Translations under genes and position numbers: made by a program
Shown here: piece by piece, positions 59,673 through 64,000 of the stretch
How the letters are laid out: each line of letters starts with the position of its first letter
Numbering within the stretch: the stretch's first letter is position 1
Notes under the pieces: generated by a model
What the model saw: the letters and a program-made list of their open reading frames with translations, nothing else
What the model was told of the DNA's origin: nothing
Database searches by the model: none
Assembly: GCF_000711985.1 (NCBI RefSeq)
Contig: NZ_KL544007.1
Coordinates: 296,819-360,818, forward strand
From: Rheinheimera texasensis DSM 17496
GTDB lineage: Bacteria; Pseudomonadota; Gammaproteobacteria; Enterobacterales; Alteromonadaceae
DNA: 64,000 nt
Direction: 5' to 3'

Positions 59673-60890
59673 ATGGCCGCGCCGCAAGTGGATGTGTCTT
59701 ATCACGACCTGTCCAGTCTGAATGAACTGCGTGCTTTAGCCAGCAAAGACAAGGTGGCGGCAGTACGTCAGGCCGCGCAGCAGTTTGAGTCAGTGTTTAT
59801 GGGCATGCTGATGTCGAGTATGCGCAAAGCTAATCAGACCTTTGAAGAAGACAATCCGCTGAATAGCCAGGCCACCGGTTTTTATCGGGACATGTATGAT
59901 AGTCAGCTTACCGCGGAACTTTCGAAAAAAGGCACCTTGGGCCTTGCCGATCTGATGGTCCAGCAGTTGGCGCCGGAAGCGGCAAAAAGTAAAGCGGCGA
60001 GTCAGGTGTCTGCACCTAACCGTTTTACGGTTCAGACCGAGAAAGCCTTGCCTCTAGCGAAAGAAAGCCAGGCTTTGGCTTTGCCGGTAAAGCAGGCGCT
60101 AAAACTAGACGCCGAACGCATTGTGTATCCGACTGTGCAGGCTCAAATCAAGCACATAGAACAGTCTGCCATCACGCTGGGCAGCGAAACGGCGATATCA
60201 GCACCTCAGAACGTGCAAAAAGCCGGTGTATTACAACAACTGGACGCGGAAATGCTGGTCAGCGCGGTACCAGCTGAGGCACAAGCCAAAGTGGTTCCGG
60301 CGGTAGCGCCTGATGTTGCGGTCGTTGACGAAGGAAAGCCAGCGATCGATTCCACAGATGACAGCCTCGCGGCCTTATCGGCACTCACCGGACCTGAAGC
60401 TGAGTTTGTGAAGGGTATTTTGCCTGCTGCACGCCAAGCAGCGCGTCAGCTAGGTCTGGAACCTTTGGCGTTGGTGGCGCAGGCTGCGCTGGAGACTGGT
60501 TGGGGCCAACGCATGTTTAAAGCAGTCGACGGCCGCGAAAGCTATAACTTATTTGGTATCAAAGCCCAGCCAGACTGGCAGGGAAATGTCGCCGTGGTGG
60601 ATACGCTTGAATATCGCCAGGGCATTGCACGGCAGGAAAAAGCAAAATTTCGCGTCTATGACAGTTTGCAGGCCGGTTTACAGGATTATGTTGATTTTAT
60701 CCGTCAGCAGCCACGTTATCAGGACGCTGTTGCGGTCAGTAATGATACCGCTAATTATTTTCAGCAACTGCAGGCCGCCGGATATGCCACAGATCCGAAT
60801 TATGCACAGAAAATTTTACAGGTAATGAATGGATCCGTGCTGAAAGAGGTACGGAATTTGCTGAAAAATTCAGGTCAAACAGAATTGTGA
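59673..60890 (+). CDS. flgJ: Rod cap and peptidoglycan hydrolase FlgJ, with a long linker
   Basis: The 405-residue dual protein: the N-terminal rod-scaffolding domain (about 15-105; AAQQFESVFMGMLMSSMRKA) and a C-terminal GH73 glucosaminidase domain (about 245-400), with the catalytic Glu in AALETGWGQRM (about 274) and ESYNLFGIKAQ. It cuts a hole in the peptidoglycan for the rod. The linker (about 110-240) is longer than the E. coli version (whole protein 313 residues) and is rich in Ala, Val, Lys and Gln. It starts immediately after the flgI stop. Confidence 0.95.
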   Translation: MAAPQVDVSYHDLSSLNELRALASKDKVAAVRQAAQQFESVFMGMLMSSMRKANQTFEEDNPLNSQATGFYRDMYDSQLTAELSKKGTLGLADLMVQQLAPEAAKSKAASQVSAPNRFTVQTEKALPLAKESQALALPVKQALKLDAERIVYPTVQAQIKHIEQSAITLGSETAISAPQNVQKAGVLQQLDAEMLVSAVPAEAQAKVVPAVAPDVAVVDEGKPAIDSTDDSLAALSALTGPEAEFVKGILPAARQAARQLGLEPLALVAQAALETGWGQRMFKAVDGRESYNLFGIKAQPDWQGNVAVVDTLEYRQGIARQEKAKFRVYDSLQAGLQDYVDFIRQQPRYQDAVAVSNDTANYFQQLQAAGYATDPNYAQKILQVMNGSVLKEVRNLLKNSGQTEL

Positions 60891-60920
60891 GCAGGCTTTT
60901 AGCCTTTGCAGGAGTAAATC

Positions 60921-62951
60921 ATGGCTGATAATTTATTAACGATAGGCACATCCGGTGTACTGGCCAGTACCGGCTTGCTGAACACTACCGGTAATAATAT
61001 CAGTAACCTGAATACTAAAGGATATGTCCGGCAGAGTACTGAGTATGAAGCCGCGATGCTGGGACTAGGCGTTGGACGGGGCACCACAAACCGGTTAGCC
61101 AACGAATTCTCATTATTGCAATTGCGACGGGACACTTCAGCTCTCAGTTACAACCAGCAGTTTCTGACGGAAGCAAGCCGAGTGGATTCCCTGTTCTCAA
61201 ACACTTCAAACAGCATTGCCAGTGGGATCTCGGATTTATACAAGCAACTGCAGTCCGCCAATAATGATGCGTCCAATACTTCGTTTCGTCAGTTGGTAAT
61301 GGGGAGCGCCCAGACCTTGATAGGGAAATTCAATACCCTATCCAGCATAGTTTTGGAGCAACGGCTGGCAATCAATCAGCAACTGGATGCGCTGGTATCT
61401 GACGCAAATTCGCAGATCACCGTGATTGCAGAACTGAATAAACAGATTGCTGGTTATGGTCAGGGTGCCAATACTCCGGCACCAAACGACCTGCTTGATA
61501 AACGTGATGAAGCACTGCGCAAATTATCGGAGCTGGTTGAAATCACTACAGTGGATGGTGAAAACCGGGAAAAGCTAGTTTTTCTTAACACCGGGCAGTC
61601 AATCGTGCTGCAGCAGGGCAAATTTAGCCTGATGAGCACGGTCGGAGATCCTGACCCGGAGCGCAAATCCCTGCAGTTGCAGCTCGATTACAATTCGAAT
61701 GTGATTGGAGAAGTGGAAAGCCAGACGCTGGGCGGCAAGATAGGTGGCTTGCTTGAATTCAGATCGCAAATGCTGGAGCCGACTCAAAACAAACTGGGGC
61801 AGCTGGCTTTGGGTCTTGCCGATGCATTTAACACGCAAAACCGGCTTGGCATGGACGGCAATGGTCAGCTTGGCAAAGACATTTTTAGTCTCGGTACTTA
61901 CGGTGGCTATCCAATGACCAGTAACACCGGTGCAGGCATTGTGACTGCTGTAGTCGAGCCGGGTAAAGGCAAAGATATTCCACCAAACGATTTTCTGGTG
62001 ACCTTTACTGCCCCTAACCAATTCACGATGGAAGCCTTAGATACACGCGGTAATGTGATTGCGGGCTCTGCAGTCACTCAAACTATTACTGCTTACCCGG
62101 CGACTTTCAACAGCAGCAATGTACCCGGGAATTTCCTGAACGGCTTTGAAATAACTCTCGACAACACCGCAGGGGCTTTTGCTAACGGCGACCAGTTTGT
62201 TCTCAAACCGTTGAGCATTGCCGGTCAGACAATATCTTTGTTGAATAACAGGCCTGAAGATTTAGCACTGGCATCGCCGCTGCGTGGCGAATTTAATATC
62301 AATAACCTCGGCAATGCTAAAGTTGGCGCCATCAGCATAACAGACACTGATCCGGCAACTTCGCAGTTTACGGCGCCTGGCGCCGTTACGGGCGGCCCAT
62401 TTACTGTCACTTTTATCGGCGGTGGTCAGTTTGAGATCCGTGACAATGCCAATGCGCTGCTGGGGACTACAGCTGCAATGGCGAGCGGCTCCTACAATAA
62501 CCTGTTTGATTCCGCCGGTTTAAGCGGTTACGGTTTTGACATGTCCGTAACCGGGGTACCAAAAATTGGCGATAACTTTACCCTCAGCTATAACACAGGT
62601 GGTTTTAAGGACAATAGTAATGGGCTCGCGATGGCAAAGCTGCAGGATAAAGATTTGCTAAGAAAAACTGCAGTTGCCGCAGCGGGTGCCGATAACGTGA
62701 TGACGTTGAACGAAGGTTACGGCACTATGGTTGGTGCCATAGGCGAAAAAACCAGCCAGATTAAGATAGCCACTGAGTCTTCAAAAGCACTGCTGTCGCA
62801 GTCAGAAGCATGGTATCAATCTGTTTCAGGCGTTAACCTTGATGAAGAGGCGGCTAATCTGATTCGTTTCCAGCAATCTTATGCTGCAGCTGCAAAAATT
62901 ATATCAACGTCACAAACCATTTTTGACACGCTGTTGCAGGCTGCGAGGTAG
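60921..62951 (+). CDS. flgK: Hook-associated protein 1 FlgK
   Basis: The 676-residue hook-filament junction protein, longer than E. coli FlgK (547). The N-terminal axial motif is TGNNISNLNTKGYVRQ. LLDKRDEALRKLSELVEI is the next conserved piece. The central 330-600 region is Gly/Thr/Asn-rich and accounts for the extra length. The C-terminus has SGVNLDEEAANLIRFQQSYA and TIFDTLLQAAR, as expected. It is exported with the help of FlgN. AGGAG precedes the ATG; the operon probably continues from flgJ. Confidence 0.95.
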   Translation: MADNLLTIGTSGVLASTGLLNTTGNNISNLNTKGYVRQSTEYEAAMLGLGVGRGTTNRLANEFSLLQLRRDTSALSYNQQFLTEASRVDSLFSNTSNSIASGISDLYKQLQSANNDASNTSFRQLVMGSAQTLIGKFNTLSSIVLEQRLAINQQLDALVSDANSQITVIAELNKQIAGYGQGANTPAPNDLLDKRDEALRKLSELVEITTVDGENREKLVFLNTGQSIVLQQGKFSLMSTVGDPDPERKSLQLQLDYNSNVIGEVESQTLGGKIGGLLEFRSQMLEPTQNKLGQLALGLADAFNTQNRLGMDGNGQLGKDIFSLGTYGGYPMTSNTGAGIVTAVVEPGKGKDIPPNDFLVTFTAPNQFTMEALDTRGNVIAGSAVTQTITAYPATFNSSNVPGNFLNGFEITLDNTAGAFANGDQFVLKPLSIAGQTISLLNNRPEDLALASPLRGEFNINNLGNAKVGAISITDTDPATSQFTAPGAVTGGPFTVTFIGGGQFEIRDNANALLGTTAAMASGSYNNLFDSAGLSGYGFDMSVTGVPKIGDNFTLSYNTGGFKDNSNGLAMAKLQDKDLLRKTAVAAAGADNVMTLNEGYGTMVGAIGEKTSQIKIATESSKALLSQSEAWYQSVSGVNLDEEAANLIRFQQSYAAAAKIISTSQTIFDTLLQAAR

Positions 62952-62957
62952 TAACTG

Positions 62958-64000
62958 ATGCGACTCTCATTTAGTCAGAAGTACCAGATTAACCTGAATG
63001 CGATTCTTAATGCGCAGGAAAAGTTGCAAACGGCAAGTGCGAAATTAGAAAAGCAGACCAAAATTCTAAGCCCTTCCGATGATCCTGCCGGCTCAGCACG
63101 TGTTGTTGCGTTAGATCAGCAAATTAGTCAGGTAACCCAGTACCAAAGTAATAGTGTCCTGCTGAAAAACAGTCTGGACATGGAAGAGACAGCATTAAGC
63201 AGTATCCGCACTGCCAGTGATCAGGCTCGCGCATTAATAGTTTCTTTAGGTAACGGCGCCTATTCGCAGCTCGATCGTACTGCTATCGCACGGCAACTTG
63301 ATAATATTAAAACCCAGATTTTTGATCTGATGAATCAGAAAGACACCAATGGTGGTCATCTGTTTTCAGGGTTTCAGGAGCAAACCCAGCCGTACAGTCT
63401 GGATTTGTCGACTGGCCGTTATGTGTACAATGGCGACGAAGGTCAAAAATCCATGCAGGTTTCTCCTTCAGTGACCATTGCAAGTAACGATAGTGGCAAA
63501 GATATTTTTGAGGACGTAAACGCCCGTTTTAAAACAGATAGCATTGCCATCAGTGGTGGTTTGACGGCAGGTAAAATTGTTGTACAAAACCAGTCGGTGT
63601 TTGACGATTTTTATCGCCAGAACTATGACGGGCAGACGGCTGCTAATAACGATTACCAGCTGGTTATCGATGGCGCCAATAACTACGAAATCATGCGAAA
63701 TGGCGCAAGTCAGACTCCGGCAGTCACCGGAGTTTACACACCAGGTACGCCTGTCACTTTTAAAGGTCTGAGTTTACAGGCTGACGGCTCGGGACCCGGC
63801 CAACTGGATTTCAGTTTAAAAGCGCCTGAAAAAATTAATATCCTAAATACATTGACCGATCTGGTCAGTGCAATTGAAGTCGATCAATTTACCGGTGATG
63901 CCCTGAGCGAAGCGATAGCTGATGCTTTGGTACAGATTGATAATGCTGCACTGAAAGTCGACTCTGCAATGTCAGGTGTCGGCGGACGCCAAAACGTCTT
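62958..64000 (+). CDS. flgL: Hook-associated protein 3 FlgL (partial, runs off the window)
   Basis: The frame is open from the ATG at 62958 to the window end, 347 codons. The N-terminus has SFSQKYQINLNAILNAQEKL and KLEKQTKILSPSDDPAGSAR, the flagellin-like D0/D1 helices of FlgL, and NQKDTNGGHLFSGFQEQTQP is typical. The final residues visible (VDSAMSGVGGRQNV) are the start of the C-terminal helical pair, so about 60 residues are missing. It follows flgK by 6 bp. Confidence 0.93.
   Translation, partial: MRLSFSQKYQINLNAILNAQEKLQTASAKLEKQTKILSPSDDPAGSARVVALDQQISQVTQYQSNSVLLKNSLDMEETALSSIRTASDQARALIVSLGNGAYSQLDRTAIARQLDNIKTQIFDLMNQKDTNGGHLFSGFQEQTQPYSLDLSTGRYVYNGDEGQKSMQVSPSVTIASNDSGKDIFEDVNARFKTDSIAISGGLTAGKIVVQNQSVFDDFYRQNYDGQTAANNDYQLVIDGANNYEIMRNGASQTPAVTGVYTPGTPVTFKGLSLQADGSGPGQLDFSLKAPEKINILNTLTDLVSAIEVDQFTGDALSEAIADALVQIDNAALKVDSAMSGVGGRQNV

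Noticed and set aside
1-64000. Mobile elements, prophage, CRISPR arrays, toxin-antitoxin pairs or restriction systems
   Set aside because: No transposase, integrase, repeat-spacer pattern or recognisable toxin gene was seen; the window looks like stable core chromosome.

Overview
This window reads as chromosomal DNA of a motile, aerobic, protein-degrading gammaproteobacterium. The gene content, the serA-rpiA pairing, the FlgO/FlgP/FlgT set and the sigma-54-dependent flagellar promoters fit an Alteromonadales/Chromatiaceae-type organism such as Rheinheimera; the genus is inferred from general resemblance and was not tested by search. Nearly all of the DNA is coding, and I saw no insertion sequence, prophage or CRISPR array.

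Positions 1-26000 hold housekeeping genes and small transcription units separated by clear hairpin terminators. A very strong leftward stable-RNA-type promoter lies at the left edge, divergent from gltX. Then come a DUF481 outer-membrane protein pair, serA-rpiA, a Ca2+/Na+ exchanger, a DUF4397 lipoprotein, an Atm1-type ABC exporter behind ppnP, a PAS-GAF-GGDEF diguanylate cyclase and an Orn/Lys/Arg decarboxylase. These are followed by a membrane-anchored DJ-1/PfpI protein, a SatD/DUF3307 two-gene module with a tandem palindromic operator, a GH13 lipoprotein, and secreted peptidases (M28, M16).

Positions 26050-33620 form one self-contained operon: HlyD-type adaptor, MacB/LolD-type ATPase, two FtsX-like permeases, an NtrC-family response regulator and an intramembrane-type histidine kinase. 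It is preceded by palindromic TGTCC-type enhancer sites and a well-spaced sigma-54 promoter, so the operon probably controls its own expression.

Positions 33700-45280 hold a dienelactone hydrolase, an S9 peptidase, a CNNM/CorC-type protein, a DUF885 lipoprotein, an MFS transporter overlapping tail-to-tail with a pseudouridine synthase, an RhlE-type helicase and a YegD-type Hsp70 homologue.

Positions 45360-64000 are a flagellar/chemotaxis locus: three tandem FlgO-domain lipoprotein genes, a tRNA-Arg(CCU), flgT, flgP, flgN, flgM, flgA, cheV, cheR and flgBCDEFGHIJKL (flgL runs off the window). Sigma-54 -24/-12 elements with exact GG-N10-GC spacing precede flgO, flgT, flgP, flgA, cheV (weaker), flgB and flgF. 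A sigma-28 promoter precedes flgMN. Together they outline a sigma-54 to sigma-28 flagellar hierarchy, with FlgM exported through the completed hook-basal body to release FliA.

The observations most worth following are the SatD/DUF3307 module (the SatD protein resembles a two-aspartate palm/cyclase fold joined to a helix-turn-helix), the sigma-54-controlled exporter whose regulator has an altered GAFTGA loop, and the fine regulatory structure of the flagellar locus.
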